Assembly (NCBI RefSeq): GCF_039962115.1
Contig: NZ_JAMPKJ010000034.1
Location: 1 to 63,504, forward strand
Reading direction: 5' to 3'
DNA length: 63,504 bases
Source of the DNA: Funiculus sociatus GB2-C1
GTDB taxonomy: Bacteria > Cyanobacteriota > Cyanobacteriia > Cyanobacteriales > FACHB-T130
Shown here in pieces: positions 52,737 to 62,876 of the stretch. The notes under the pieces are model-generated. The model was not told the DNA's origin. It did not search any database and saw only the letters and a list, made by a program, of their open reading frames with translations. The translations under genes were made by a program, and so were the position numbers. Position 1 is the first letter of the stretch; each line of letters opens with the position of its first letter.

Positions 52737-55700
52737 GTGATAGCTCAAAGCGGTCGGAGGTGGGGCTGGAAATTGGGGCTAGTGAGTTACTTAGCGATGA
52801 GTGGGGCGATCGCTTCCTTTGGAGATTGCGCCTTTGCTCAAATTACTCCTGATGGCACTCTACCCAATAATTCCCTCGTCAGGGGACAGGGCAATATCAG
52901 AACCATTGAAGGAGGAACGCAAGCTGGTGGCAATTTGTTTCACAGCTTTAGGGAGTTTTCTGTCCCTATTGGTAGCGAAGCTTACTTTAATAATGCTGTT
53001 GATGTTGACATCCAGAACATCATTAGCCGGGTAACGGGTGGTTCAGTTTCTAATATTGATGGTTTAATTCGTGCTAATGGCAATGCCAACCTATTTCTAA
53101 TTAATCCCAATGGAATTGTATTTGGTGCAAATGCCAGCTTAAATGTTGGTGGTTCGTTTGTGGCGAGTACAGCGAATGCACTGCAATTTGGAAATCTCGG
53201 ATTTTTTAGCGCTACTGATAAAAATATCCCTTCACCGTTGTTGACTATTAATCCTTCAGCATTGGTGTTTAATCAGATTAATCAAAACGCAGCGATTCAA
53301 AATAACTCAATTGCACCCGCCGGAACAGATCCAGCAGGCTTAAACGCATCTGGTTTACGAGTACCAGATGGTAAGAGCTTACTGCTGGTGGGTGGTAATG
53401 TCAGCATAGATAGGGGACGATTAACTGTTAATGGTGGACGAGTTGAGTTAGGAGGATTGGCGGAACCTGGTACTGTAGCACTGGGTGTGGATGGCGATAA
53501 TCTCAGATTGATATTTCCTGAGAATGTTGCGCGAGCTGAGGTATCTCTTACTAATCGTTCAGCTATATATGTAGCTGGCGCTGGCGGCGGTAATATTGCA
53601 GTCAATGCCAGGAATCTAGAGATTTTAGGAGGAAGTGTCCTAAGCGGTGGTATTGGGCAAGGTTTGGGGACACCTCAAACTGTTGCAGGAGATATTACGC
53701 TGAATGCTACCGGGGAAATCAAAGTTGCTGGCACTGGGAGCGTAGTTAGCAATCTTGTGCGTTTGGGTTCACAAGGTAATGGGGGTAACATTACTATCGA
53801 TTCGGATTCCTTTTCGTTACGAGATGGCGCTCTACTTTCTGCCTCAACATTTGGACGAGGGAATGCAGGGAATGTGACAGTGCGAGCACTCGATGCTATT
53901 GACCTTGCTGGTAATGCAGGCATCTTTAGCACAGTGGCAGCAGGAGGTGTCGGTAAGGGAGGTAATATCGACATTAATGCTGCAACATTATCACTAATTG
54001 ATGGCGCTCAATTGCTAACCATTACTTCTGGTGCATCTGATACGCAGCCAGCCGGACAGGGGGATGCGGGGAATGTCAATGTTAATGTTACTGGCGCTGT
54101 TGATATTGCTGGGCAGAAAAACGGATTAGCCAGCGGGATTCGCAGCAGTGTGCAAACGGGGACAGTTGGCAATGGGGGTAACATTACTATCAATTCGGGT
54201 TCCTTTTCCTTACAAGATGGCGCTCGACTTATTGCCTCAACATCTGGACGAGGGAATGCAGGGAATGTGACAGTGCGAGCACTCGATGCTGTTGACTTTG
54301 CTGGTAATGCAGGCATCTTTAGCACAGTGGCAGCAGGAGGTGTCGGTAAGGGAGGTAATATCGACATTAATGCTGCAACATTATCACTAATTGATGGCGC
54401 TCAATTGCTAACCATTACTTCTGGTGCATCTGATACGCAGCCAGCCGGACAGGGGGATGCGGGGAATGTCAATGTTAATGTTACTGGCGCTGTTGATATT
54501 GCTGGGCAGAAAAACGGGTTCCCCAGTGGGATTCGCAGCTTGGTGGAAACGGGGACAGTTGGCAATGGGGGTAACATTACTATCAATTCGGGTTCCTTTT
54601 CCTTACAAAATGGCGCTCGACTTATTGCCTCAACATCTGGACGAGGGAATGCAGGGAATGTGACAGTGCGAGCACTCGATGCTGTTGACCTTGCTGGTAA
54701 TGTAGGCATCTTTAGCACAGTGGCAGCAGGAGGTGTCGGTAAGGGAGGTAATATCGACATTAATGCTGCAACATTATCACTAATTGATGGCGCTCAATTG
54801 CTAACCGTTACTTCTAGTGCATCTGATACGCAGCCAGCCGGACAGGGGGATGCGGGGAATGTCAATGTTAATGTTACTGGCGCTGTTGATATTGCTGGGC
54901 GGAAAAACGGATTAGCCAGTGGGATTCGCAGCTTGGTGGAAACGGGGACAGTTGGCAATGGGGGTAACATTACTATCAATTCTGGTTCCTTTTTGTTACG
55001 AGATGGCGCTCAACTTATTGCCTCAACTTATGGACGAGGGAATGCGGGAAATGTGACAGTGCAAGCACTCGATGCTGTTGACCTTGCTGATGGAAATATC
55101 TTCAGCACGGTGGAACGAGGAGCCGTAGGTAAGGGAGGTAATATCGACATTAATGCTGCAACATTATCACTAATTGATAGCGCTCAATTACAAACCCTTA
55201 CTCGTGGTGCATCGAATACGCAGCCAGCAGGACGGGGGGATGCGGGGGATGTCAATGTTAATGTTACTGGCGCTGTTGATATTGCTGGGCAGAAAAACGG
55301 TTCTTTCAGTGGGATTTTCAGCAGTGTGCAAACGGGGACAGTTGGCAATGGGGGTAATATTACTATCAATTCGGGTTCCTTCTCGTTACGAGATAGCGCT
55401 CAACTTTCTGCCTCAACATTTGGACAAGGGAATGCGGGAAATGTGACAGTGAGTGCACTCGATGCTGTTTCTCTTGCTAATGGAAGTATCTTGAGCCCGG
55501 TGGAAGCAGGAGGTGTCGGTAAGGGTGGCAATATCGACATCAATGCTGCAACCCTATCACTAATTGATGGCGCTCAATTGCAAACCGTTACTCGTGGTGC
55601 CTCTGATACGCAGCCAGCCGGACAGGGGAATGCGGGGAATGTCAATGTTAATGTTACTGGCGCTGTTGATATTGCTGGGCAGAAAAACGGTTTTTTCAGT

Positions 55701-56780
55701 GGGATTTTCAGCAGTGTGGAAATGGGGACAGTTGGCAATGGGGGTAATATTACTATCGATTCTGGTTCCTTCTCGTTACGAGATGGCGCTGGGCTTACTG
55801 CCTCAACATTTGGACGAGGGAATGCAGGCACAATTAAAGTTAATGCTGCTGATTTTGCTACCATTTCTAGCAATAGTTCTAACTTTAACACTGGCTTATT
55901 CGTTAACTCCCAAAGTACGACGGGTATTGCTGGAGATATTATCGTCACCTCATCTAGAGTTACCCTAGACAACAGTGGCACACTCAACGCCCAATCTGCA
56001 TCGGGTAACGGTGGCAACATCAACTTACAAACTGATTTACTCCTTCTGCGTCGTGGCGCTCAAATCTCTACCACCGCCGGCACGGTACAAGCTGGTGGTA
56101 ATGGTGGCAACATTAATATTGATGCCCCGTCGGGCTTCATCGTCGCCGTCCCTAGGGAAAATAGCGACATCACTGCCAATGCTTTCACAGGCTCTGGTGG
56201 CAGAGTCCAAATCAGCGCTTTTGGGATTTTTGGCATAGCACCGCGTAGTCGAGAAGACCTGGCGAGGCTGTTGGGAACCCAAGACCCAACCCAACTAAAC
56301 CCGCGTCTGCTGCCAACAAGTGACATCACAGCAATTTCGCAAACCAACCCCTCCCTCAATGGTCAAGTGACCATTATCACGCCGGATGTTGACCCCAGCC
56401 GTGGATTAGCAGAATTGCCAACCATACCAGTTGATACTGAAGTAGCACAGGGTTGTAGCGCAGGTGGAAGTCAAGCTCAAAGCGAATTTATTATCACTGG
56501 TCGCGGCGGCTTGCCACCGAATCCGGGCGAAGCACTCAGCACTGATGCCGTTCAAGTAGATTTAGTTACTCTCAACCCTAGAATAGAGAACCGCTCTATT
56601 CCAAATATTTCCACGAATCCAACTAGGCCCACACCAGTTCCTCTCGTAGAAGCTCAGGGGTGGGTAAGGGGTGCTAATGGCAAAGTGGTACTGACAGCGA
56701 ATGCGCCCACCGTCACGCCCCATCGTTCTTGGCAGAGGCCACCTGAGTGCAGTGCGCTTCAGTCGAATTCTAAGCTTTGA
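52737..56780 (+). CDS. Two-partner-secretion haemagglutinin-like exoprotein with amplified repeats
   Basis: 1347 residues from GTG 52737. Signal peptide to about 34, TPS domain (NLFHSFREFSVPIGSEAYF; NANLFLINPNGIVFGANASL), then a beta-helix made largely of near-identical 130/131-residue units (about residues 347-1033), each with GNGGNITI, GNAGNVTV, GKGGNIDINAATLSL and GNVNVNVTGAVDIAG. The C-terminus is shared with the upstream gene. Probably a long surface or secreted fibre; repeat number likely varies between strains. Confidence 0.9.
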   Translation: MIAQSGRRWGWKLGLVSYLAMSGAIASFGDCAFAQITPDGTLPNNSLVRGQGNIRTIEGGTQAGGNLFHSFREFSVPIGSEAYFNNAVDVDIQNIISRVTGGSVSNIDGLIRANGNANLFLINPNGIVFGANASLNVGGSFVASTANALQFGNLGFFSATDKNIPSPLLTINPSALVFNQINQNAAIQNNSIAPAGTDPAGLNASGLRVPDGKSLLLVGGNVSIDRGRLTVNGGRVELGGLAEPGTVALGVDGDNLRLIFPENVARAEVSLTNRSAIYVAGAGGGNIAVNARNLEILGGSVLSGGIGQGLGTPQTVAGDITLNATGEIKVAGTGSVVSNLVRLGSQGNGGNITIDSDSFSLRDGALLSASTFGRGNAGNVTVRALDAIDLAGNAGIFSTVAAGGVGKGGNIDINAATLSLIDGAQLLTITSGASDTQPAGQGDAGNVNVNVTGAVDIAGQKNGLASGIRSSVQTGTVGNGGNITINSGSFSLQDGARLIASTSGRGNAGNVTVRALDAVDFAGNAGIFSTVAAGGVGKGGNIDINAATLSLIDGAQLLTITSGASDTQPAGQGDAGNVNVNVTGAVDIAGQKNGFPSGIRSLVETGTVGNGGNITINSGSFSLQNGARLIASTSGRGNAGNVTVRALDAVDLAGNVGIFSTVAAGGVGKGGNIDINAATLSLIDGAQLLTVTSSASDTQPAGQGDAGNVNVNVTGAVDIAGRKNGLASGIRSLVETGTVGNGGNITINSGSFLLRDGAQLIASTYGRGNAGNVTVQALDAVDLADGNIFSTVERGAVGKGGNIDINAATLSLIDSAQLQTLTRGASNTQPAGRGDAGDVNVNVTGAVDIAGQKNGSFSGIFSSVQTGTVGNGGNITINSGSFSLRDSAQLSASTFGQGNAGNVTVSALDAVSLANGSILSPVEAGGVGKGGNIDINAATLSLIDGAQLQTVTRGASDTQPAGQGNAGNVNVNVTGAVDIAGQKNGFFSGIFSSVEMGTVGNGGNITIDSGSFSLRDGAGLTASTFGRGNAGTIKVNAADFATISSNSSNFNTGLFVNSQSTTGIAGDIIVTSSRVTLDNSGTLNAQSASGNGGNINLQTDLLLLRRGAQISTTAGTVQAGGNGGNINIDAPSGFIVAVPRENSDITANAFTGSGGRVQISAFGIFGIAPRSREDLARLLGTQDPTQLNPRLLPTSDITAISQTNPSLNGQVTIITPDVDPSRGLAELPTIPVDTEVAQGCSAGGSQAQSEFIITGRGGLPPNPGEALSTDAVQVDLVTLNPRIENRSIPNISTNPTRPTPVPLVEAQGWVRGANGKVVLTANAPTVTPHRSWQRPPECSALQSNSKL
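53775..55834 (+). repeat. Tandem 393/390-bp repeats inside the second haemagglutinin gene
   Basis: Units start with GGCAATGGGGGTAACATTAC or a close variant at 53775, 54168, 54561, 54954, 55344 and 55734 (last one partial). The first three intervals are 393 bp, then two of 390 bp. Units 2 and 3 are almost identical over their whole length. All lengths are multiples of three, so copy number can change without breaking the frame. Confidence 0.9.
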
Positions 56781-56956
56781 TGTAGCAGATATCTCCGAAA
56801 ATTAATCTGAAACCCTTGCCTTGCCTGAGTCGATATTTAATTTTTGGAGATGTCTAGTAGTTGAGCAACTAAATTCACAACTTGTTGCAGTTGGAGCATT
56901 CTTTTCGCCACCACTGCTTTTTCCAGCAAAGACACTCTGCGAACGAAGGCAAGAAC

Positions 56957-59617
56957 ATGACAAGAAAACGGTCTGTATTTTTCCGTAGAGTCCGTCGCCT
57001 GCTGAAGTACGTGCAGGCAAGAACGTACCGCCTCTTAACCCTACCGCTCCTTTTGGCTATGTTCTTGGGTACGGCAATATTGCCGCCCGCTTTCGCCTAT
57101 ATGGTTGCCGAAAACACCATTGTCCAAAGTAGACCCGATGCCCAAGAGATAGATCGACAAGCCAGAAAACTCTACGAAGCAGAACGGTTTTCTGAGTCAG
57201 CTTCCCTCTGGGAACAAGCTGCTACTGACTTCAAAGCCTCTGGGGATGGACTTCAAGCAGCCATGTCCTTAAGCAATCTATCATTAGCTTATCAGCAACT
57301 TGGACAGTGGACTGAAGCATCTCAAGCGATCGCCCAAAGTCTAAATCTATTACAGACCGGACAAAATCTCGGCACCTCGAAAGAGCGATCGCTTCTCCTC
57401 GCCCAAGCCCTAGATGTTCAAGGTCGCCTGCAACTAGCACTCTCGAAATCTCAAGAAGCCCTAACTACCTGGCAACAAGCAGCTAAGGTTTATGCACAAG
57501 TAGGCGACACCTTAGGGGTAACTCGTAGCCGTGTTAACCAAGCCCAAGCCCTTCAAGCTTTGGGGCTTTACCGTCTGGCCCAGCAGACGTTAACCGAAAC
57601 TACTCAGCTTCTGGAAAACCAACCCGATTCCCTTCTCAAGGTTACAGGGCTGCGGAGCCTCGGCAACGTCCTTCGAGTTGTTGGCGATTTAGGGCAATCC
57701 CGGCAAATCTTACAGCAGAGTAAAGAAGTGGCTACGCGAGTGCAATCTCCTCAAGCTATCAGCGATGCCCTGCTCAGTCTAGGCAACACAGCCCGCGCCC
57801 AACAAGATACCCAAGCCGCTTTAGAGTTTTACCAGCAGGCTGCCCTCACATCCGTCTCACCCGCTACGCTCATCCAGTCTCAGATGAATCAGCTGAGCCT
57901 ATTGTTGGAAAACGAGCAATTGAGCGCTGCCTATACATTGTTGCCCCAAATCCAGTCTCAAATTAGCAATCTACCCGCTAGTCGAATGGCGGTTTACGCC
58001 CGGATTAACTTTGCCCAAAGCCTGATGAAGCTAGGGACTGGGGGGCTGCTGGATTCCGGGAGCAACAGACAACGAACAACGGACATCGCTCAGCTGCTAG
58101 CTACAGCTGTCCAGCAGAGCAAAAACCTCAAAGACCAGCGAGCAGAATCTTACGCCTTGGGCACTCTTGGCGGGCTGTACGAACAAACAAAGCAGTTATC
58201 TAATGCCTTTGACCTCACCCAGCAAGCCCGGCTTCTAGCCCAAAGTATTGATGCTCCGGATATTGCCTATCAATGGCAATGGCAGTTAGGACGTTTACTC
58301 AAGGCTCAGGGAAATATTCAACAAGCGATCGCAGCTTACACGGAAGCATTCAACACTCTCAAGTTTCTCCGCGGCGACTTGGTCGCTATCAACCCAGAGG
58401 TTCAGTTTTCCTTTCGGGAAAGTGTGGAACCCGTCTATCGACAGCTTGTTGATTTGCTCTTGCAACCTGTAGGAACTTCCGAACCCAGTCAGGATAATTT
58501 TATAAAAGCCCGTGAAGTTATTGAAGCTCTCCAGTTGGCAGAGCTTGACAATTTCTTGCGAGAAGCCTGCTTACAAGCAACAGTGGAGATTGACAAAGTA
58601 GTTGACCAAGAGAATTCAACAGCAATCATCTATCCAATTATTTTGCCAGACCGACTAGAGGTTATCCTCAAAGTATCTCAGCAAAAAGACCTGTACCACT
58701 ACTCCACTCCTGTAGCCGAAAGCCAAGCGGAAAGCATTTTAAAGGATCTACGGCAACAACTAACAGAACCTGATGCAACTGAAGAAGTTAAAACCTTGTC
58801 GCAACAGGTATATAACTGGTTGCTCGAACCTGCTATGACAAATTTAGCCCAAAGTAATGTCAAAAAGTTAGTGTTTGTACTAGATGGTTCCTTGCGGAAT
58901 ATTCCAATGGCGGCTCTCTACGACGGTAAACAGTATCTTGCGGAAAACTACAGCGTCGCCCTAACCCCTGGTTTGCAGATGATAGACCCTAAACCCTTGA
59001 AGCAGCGACAATTAAAGGCAATAGTCGCCGGAGTGAGCGAACCACGTTCGGGATTTTCTGCACTACCCAACGTGAAGCGCGAATTAGAGGAAATTCAGTC
59101 TGAACTATCCAGTAAGGTACTTCTTAATCAGGAGTTTACCAGCACGGCTCTGCAAGATCGGGTTAACTCGCTGCCTTTCCCTGTGGTTCATCTTGCAACT
59201 CACGGCCAGTTCAGCTCTCAGGCTTCAAAGACATTTATTGTCGCTTGGGATAAGCGCATCTATGTCAACGAGTTGAATAACTTACTGCGAACTAGAGACC
59301 AAAGCCAGCCCAACAACGCTATTGAACTACTCGTTCTTAGTGCCTGTCAAACAGCTGCTGGGGACAAGCGGGCAGCTTTAGGAATCGCTGGAGTAGCGGT
59401 GCGGGCGGGAGCGCGTAGTACCCTAGCTTCTCTGTGGAACGTGGATGATGAGTCTACCGCTCTCCTGATGAGCCAGTTTTACCGAGAGTTAACTGATAAT
59501 CAAGCACTACCTAAAGCTGAAGCACTGCGTCGCGCTCAGCTGGCTCTTTTAAAGAATCCTCAATTCCAACGTCCGATGTTTTGGGCACCCTACATTTTAT
59601 TAGGTAATTGGCTTTAA
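56957..59617 (+). CDS. TPR-CHAT caspase-like protein with signal peptide
   Basis: 886 residues from ATG 56957 (AAGG about 8 bases upstream). Signal-like N-terminus (LLTLPLLLAMFLGTAILPPAFA), TPR repeats over about 45-520 (for example RQARKLYEAERFSESASLWE) and a C-terminal CHAT domain with the catalytic His in VVHLATHGQFSS and Cys in LLVLSACQTAAGDKRA, then GARSTLASLWNVDD. In cyanobacteria this type sits beside haemagglutinin-like TPS proteins and may process or survey them outside the cytoplasm (inference). Confidence 0.9.
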   Translation: MTRKRSVFFRRVRRLLKYVQARTYRLLTLPLLLAMFLGTAILPPAFAYMVAENTIVQSRPDAQEIDRQARKLYEAERFSESASLWEQAATDFKASGDGLQAAMSLSNLSLAYQQLGQWTEASQAIAQSLNLLQTGQNLGTSKERSLLLAQALDVQGRLQLALSKSQEALTTWQQAAKVYAQVGDTLGVTRSRVNQAQALQALGLYRLAQQTLTETTQLLENQPDSLLKVTGLRSLGNVLRVVGDLGQSRQILQQSKEVATRVQSPQAISDALLSLGNTARAQQDTQAALEFYQQAALTSVSPATLIQSQMNQLSLLLENEQLSAAYTLLPQIQSQISNLPASRMAVYARINFAQSLMKLGTGGLLDSGSNRQRTTDIAQLLATAVQQSKNLKDQRAESYALGTLGGLYEQTKQLSNAFDLTQQARLLAQSIDAPDIAYQWQWQLGRLLKAQGNIQQAIAAYTEAFNTLKFLRGDLVAINPEVQFSFRESVEPVYRQLVDLLLQPVGTSEPSQDNFIKAREVIEALQLAELDNFLREACLQATVEIDKVVDQENSTAIIYPIILPDRLEVILKVSQQKDLYHYSTPVAESQAESILKDLRQQLTEPDATEEVKTLSQQVYNWLLEPAMTNLAQSNVKKLVFVLDGSLRNIPMAALYDGKQYLAENYSVALTPGLQMIDPKPLKQRQLKAIVAGVSEPRSGFSALPNVKRELEEIQSELSSKVLLNQEFTSTALQDRVNSLPFPVVHLATHGQFSSQASKTFIVAWDKRIYVNELNNLLRTRDQSQPNNAIELLVLSACQTAAGDKRAALGIAGVAVRAGARSTLASLWNVDDESTALLMSQFYRELTDNQALPKAEALRRAQLALLKNPQFQRPMFWAPYILLGNWL

Positions 59618-59658
59618 GAATTAAAAAATGAAGATATATCTTCATTTTTTAATTCTTA
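59615..59658. terminator. Perfect 44-bp palindrome containing both convergent stop codons
   Basis: Bases 59615-59636 and 59637-59658 are exact reverse complements. The TAA at 59615-59617 ends the TPR-CHAT gene; the minus-strand TAA at 59658-59656 ends the DUF928 gene. A6/T6 runs in the stem suit a bidirectional terminator. Confidence 0.85.
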
Positions 59659-60480
59659 ATTGTTAGTAGGGGTGCAGCATTCTACTATTGGCTCTTTTGC
59701 AATATTATCCAAGCCAACGCTTTGCAACAGGGCAGCCCAATCAAGAGCTTTCGGATCGCTACGGCGAAGCTGGGAGGCAACAGTCAACGCCTCGTACCAA
59801 AAACCGTTGGTGGCATAAAGGGCTACGCGATCGCGTGGTGTCGCTTTCTCTAACTGACTCTCCAGGGCAGGGTTCAGTGAGTTTCTTTGAATCCACCCCT
59901 CAACAAAAACAGGTGGTTGTTCTTGTTGTGGCTTACAGTAAATCTTGAAATACCAACGATACCGCTCACCAACCTTTAACGAGGGAGCTGTGGATGGAAG
60001 GGGGAGGCTAACAACCCCCGGCGTCTTAGGTAGCGTGATATCGGTCTGGTAGGCTAACTTACCATCTTTATCCCGCAGCGTAAATGTTCCACTAAATGGG
60101 GGCTGATAAGGCACATAAAACCAGAAAGTGGGATGCTCGGCGGTCGTCGCTCCCCAGACCAATTCCGCATTCAGAGGCTGATAATCCGGGTAAACCGGAA
60201 CCAAGGCAGTAAGCTTTTTCTCAGACATAGAGGGCTGTCCGTTCATCTCCTCACAGACACGGCGGGTTCCTGCTTCAGAGCGACGACCAGGTTCCCCGAT
60301 GTCAGCGGGTGGAGGCGGTGCGGCAAATATCAATGCTTCATTTGATTGTCCGCTGGGGTTTAAGTCCGGGCGTTGCACAAGTAATACCGGGTCAACAGGC
60401 TGTGCCTGTAATCGTGTGCAGGCAAGGAGCGCCCAACTAATAGCAAAGGTAAGTTTAATCGTTTGAACAGGCAATTTCAT
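59656..60480 (-). CDS. DUF928-family exported protein
   Basis: 274 residues with a signal peptide (LTFAISWALLACTRLQAQP). LTALVPVYPDYQPLNAELVW, HPTFWFYVPY and GERYRWYFKIYC are hallmarks of DUF928, found beside CHAT/CHASE2/haemagglutinin genes in cyanobacteria. Function unknown. Its ATG overlaps the stop of the CHASE2 gene (ATGA), so the two are translated together. Confidence 0.85.
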   Translation of the reverse strand: MKLPVQTIKLTFAISWALLACTRLQAQPVDPVLLVQRPDLNPSGQSNEALIFAAPPPPADIGEPGRRSEAGTRRVCEEMNGQPSMSEKKLTALVPVYPDYQPLNAELVWGATTAEHPTFWFYVPYQPPFSGTFTLRDKDGKLAYQTDITLPKTPGVVSLPLPSTAPSLKVGERYRWYFKIYCKPQQEQPPVFVEGWIQRNSLNPALESQLEKATPRDRVALYATNGFWYEALTVASQLRRSDPKALDWAALLQSVGLDNIAKEPIVECCTPTNN

Positions 60481-62855
60481 TTGGGCGATCGCTCAAAGTT
60501 ATCGGTGTATGCTACTGTCGCTGTGGTTCTGGAAGTCGCGTAGACTACTACACTACCGCCAGTAACTACCAAAGCCAAAACTGATGGGACGAGGGGTATC
60601 CAAATGCCTTGGGTGAACAGACCAAAGCAAACAACGTATAAAACCGAGAGTGCAGCTCCAGCCGCCAGTCCCAGGTGTAGTCGTGACTGACAGTGCCAGA
60701 CAAGGATACCTCCCACAAAAGACCAGCTCCAGACCCAAAGAATTTCGCCCCAAACAGGCCAAACCCGTAATAGGGGTCGCCCATCTTTGACCGCACTCAA
60801 AATTTGACTCACCATCTGCGCTTGCACAATCACTCCTGGCATTTCTTGGTAGAACCCCTGATTACCACCGCTGTACGGGGTGGGAATATAATCATGAGCG
60901 CTTTCGGCAGTGACACCGATCAGGACAATTCGACCCTTGACTCGATCGGGTTTGACCCGATCGTTAAGAACTTCTGCAAGCGTGACGGTTGGGGCCACCT
61001 CTAGAGGGGTGCGGTGGTAGGAGCGGTAATTGAGAAGTATTTGATAGCCCCACGCATCCACTTTTTGATAACCGCCAGTATGAGCTTGCAAGCGATTAAA
61101 GACGACGTTGCCCACTTGCAAATCGCCTTGAGGAGTGTACTTGGCAGAAATCCCGTCCGCCTCTAGATAATGGAATGCTAGCTGGGCGCTGAGGGCGTAG
61201 GGCGCAGTACAAGGGGATGCGGGGCCTGGTTTCATCGCTAATAAATGGCGACGCAGAACGCCGTCTGGGTCTTTGACAACATCACTAAAGCCTTGGCGTT
61301 CTGCCGGGACATTAGGAGGGGGCGAAATCCCAGGATGGTTGGCTTCTTGGTCGCGGACTTTGCAAATTGCGAACAAGTTCTCCTGAGTTTGCATACGAGC
61401 GGCTAAATCTGCCTGTTTGGGGTCTACAGGATAATCGCGGTAGATATCTAAACCAATAGTTTGCGCTTTGAGTGTCTTGAGTTTCTCCAAGAGTTGAACC
61501 AGGGCAAGATCCGATAAAGACCCTTTTCTCTGCTTCTGCTCTTTTAGCTGAAAATCATTTTCGGTGATAGTGACGATGAGGAGGCGCGGATCTTGCCCTT
61601 CATCTGGACGCGATCGCATTAACTGGTCGAAAGCTGTAAGCTCCCATGCTTGCAGCATCCCTAGATGGCGCACCCCCATAATCGCAGATGTTGCCACCAC
61701 ACCCAAAAGAAGCACTGTTTGCAGACGATGCCATTTGGGCAACAAAGAGCGATAGCGCTTTCTCCCATCCTCCTTTTCTGGCCAAGTCATAGGTTCTGCG
61801 GCAGGATTGGTGCAGATTACTGGCAACCAAGCCGCGCAGGGATATTGCCCCTCTAGTCTTTCCAGCCTTTCTCGTGCTTCTCGAACCGCAGCATATAAAG
61901 GCTGTCCACCCGAAAAAGCTGTTAGAAAATACCTTAAAAATTCTTGAGCTACCACGTCCGGCACTGGTTCTCGCATCACAATCACTTGTGGAATATGCAA
62001 ATCCTCCAGCTGTTGCGCCAAGCCCAAGCCATCACAAGAGTTGAAAATCGCTAAGCGTAAACCACGTTCAATCGCTTTTTTTAGGGCATTCCTTAATTTG
62101 TCCAGCGTAATCGCGTCTGTTTGATTCAGCTGAAGCAGCCCTTTTTCTTTGCTAGAACTATGTCCGGCAAAAAAGAGGATGTCCCAACCTTGTTTCCAAA
62201 GCTGGTCATTTAACTTGTCTTGTTGCGGCTCTACTAGAAATTCCGTTGATGCCTTATCTGATAATTGTTCTAGAAAAACCCGGTCTTTTCCGATATCGAT
62301 TCCTTGGCTATTACCAAGAATTGCTAAAATCCTTACTTTAGAGCCGGGAGTTTGTACGTTAGATTTTTTCGGTCGTTGATACTCCGGGGCGCTCAAGGCA
62401 ACTTCAGCTTTAGGGTAATCTTCAAAGAATTTCCATAGATGCCAAGGAAGCCGCCGCAGAAGGTTATCGTTAGTTTCAATAATGAAGCGAATTTCTTCGC
62501 TTCGGTCCAACTGCGTTCGTAACTGCTGGTTAATGTTGCCAAACGGTTCCGAGTTGAGCCAAGCATTGATGCTGTTTGACAACCGCTGGCACAAATCGCT
62601 AAATTCAACTTCAGAAACATTAGTCACATCGGCTTCTTGGATTTTGATACGAGGACACCAATCCAGACGTTGATACAGAGCCTTATAAAGCAACTGCCAA
62701 TGTCTGTAAAGTTCGGGAATCTCTGGCGCTGCTGGTAAACGTCCTGTGAACTTCATCGGGTTAAGATTGCTTTGTTCCCAAAGCTGGGCTGTAACAGCTC
62801 CAAAGCCGTTCCCCAAATCACCCTTGCCCAAGCTCAAAACAACTAACTTATTCAT
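60477..62855 (-). CDS. CHAT-CHASE2 membrane sensor protein
   Basis: 792 residues. An N-terminal cytoplasmic CHAT protease domain with His in ILFFAGHSSSKEKGLLQL (about 230) and Cys in LAIFNSCDGLGLA (about 275). One membrane helix (VLLLGVVATSAIMGV, about 380), an extracytoplasmic CHASE2 domain (WELTAFDQLMRSRPDEGQDP; LIVTITENDF; GRIVLIGVTAESAHDYIPTP), then two or three helices near the C-terminus. A sensed signal could activate the caspase-like domain. It is followed by DUF928 and preceded by the DUF1822-like gene. Confidence 0.9.
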   Translation of the reverse strand: MNKLVVLSLGKGDLGNGFGAVTAQLWEQSNLNPMKFTGRLPAAPEIPELYRHWQLLYKALYQRLDWCPRIKIQEADVTNVSEVEFSDLCQRLSNSINAWLNSEPFGNINQQLRTQLDRSEEIRFIIETNDNLLRRLPWHLWKFFEDYPKAEVALSAPEYQRPKKSNVQTPGSKVRILAILGNSQGIDIGKDRVFLEQLSDKASTEFLVEPQQDKLNDQLWKQGWDILFFAGHSSSKEKGLLQLNQTDAITLDKLRNALKKAIERGLRLAIFNSCDGLGLAQQLEDLHIPQVIVMREPVPDVVAQEFLRYFLTAFSGGQPLYAAVREARERLERLEGQYPCAAWLPVICTNPAAEPMTWPEKEDGRKRYRSLLPKWHRLQTVLLLGVVATSAIMGVRHLGMLQAWELTAFDQLMRSRPDEGQDPRLLIVTITENDFQLKEQKQRKGSLSDLALVQLLEKLKTLKAQTIGLDIYRDYPVDPKQADLAARMQTQENLFAICKVRDQEANHPGISPPPNVPAERQGFSDVVKDPDGVLRRHLLAMKPGPASPCTAPYALSAQLAFHYLEADGISAKYTPQGDLQVGNVVFNRLQAHTGGYQKVDAWGYQILLNYRSYHRTPLEVAPTVTLAEVLNDRVKPDRVKGRIVLIGVTAESAHDYIPTPYSGGNQGFYQEMPGVIVQAQMVSQILSAVKDGRPLLRVWPVWGEILWVWSWSFVGGILVWHCQSRLHLGLAAGAALSVLYVVCFGLFTQGIWIPLVPSVLALVVTGGSVVVYATSRTTATVAYTDNFERSPK

Positions 62856-62876
62856 TGGTGTCTGACAAAAGAGCGG

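Noticed and set aside
54008-54760. Repeated minus-strand ORFs of 119 codons
   Set aside because: They are antisense shadows of the 393-bp repeats of the haemagglutinin-like gene and show no protein-like conservation.
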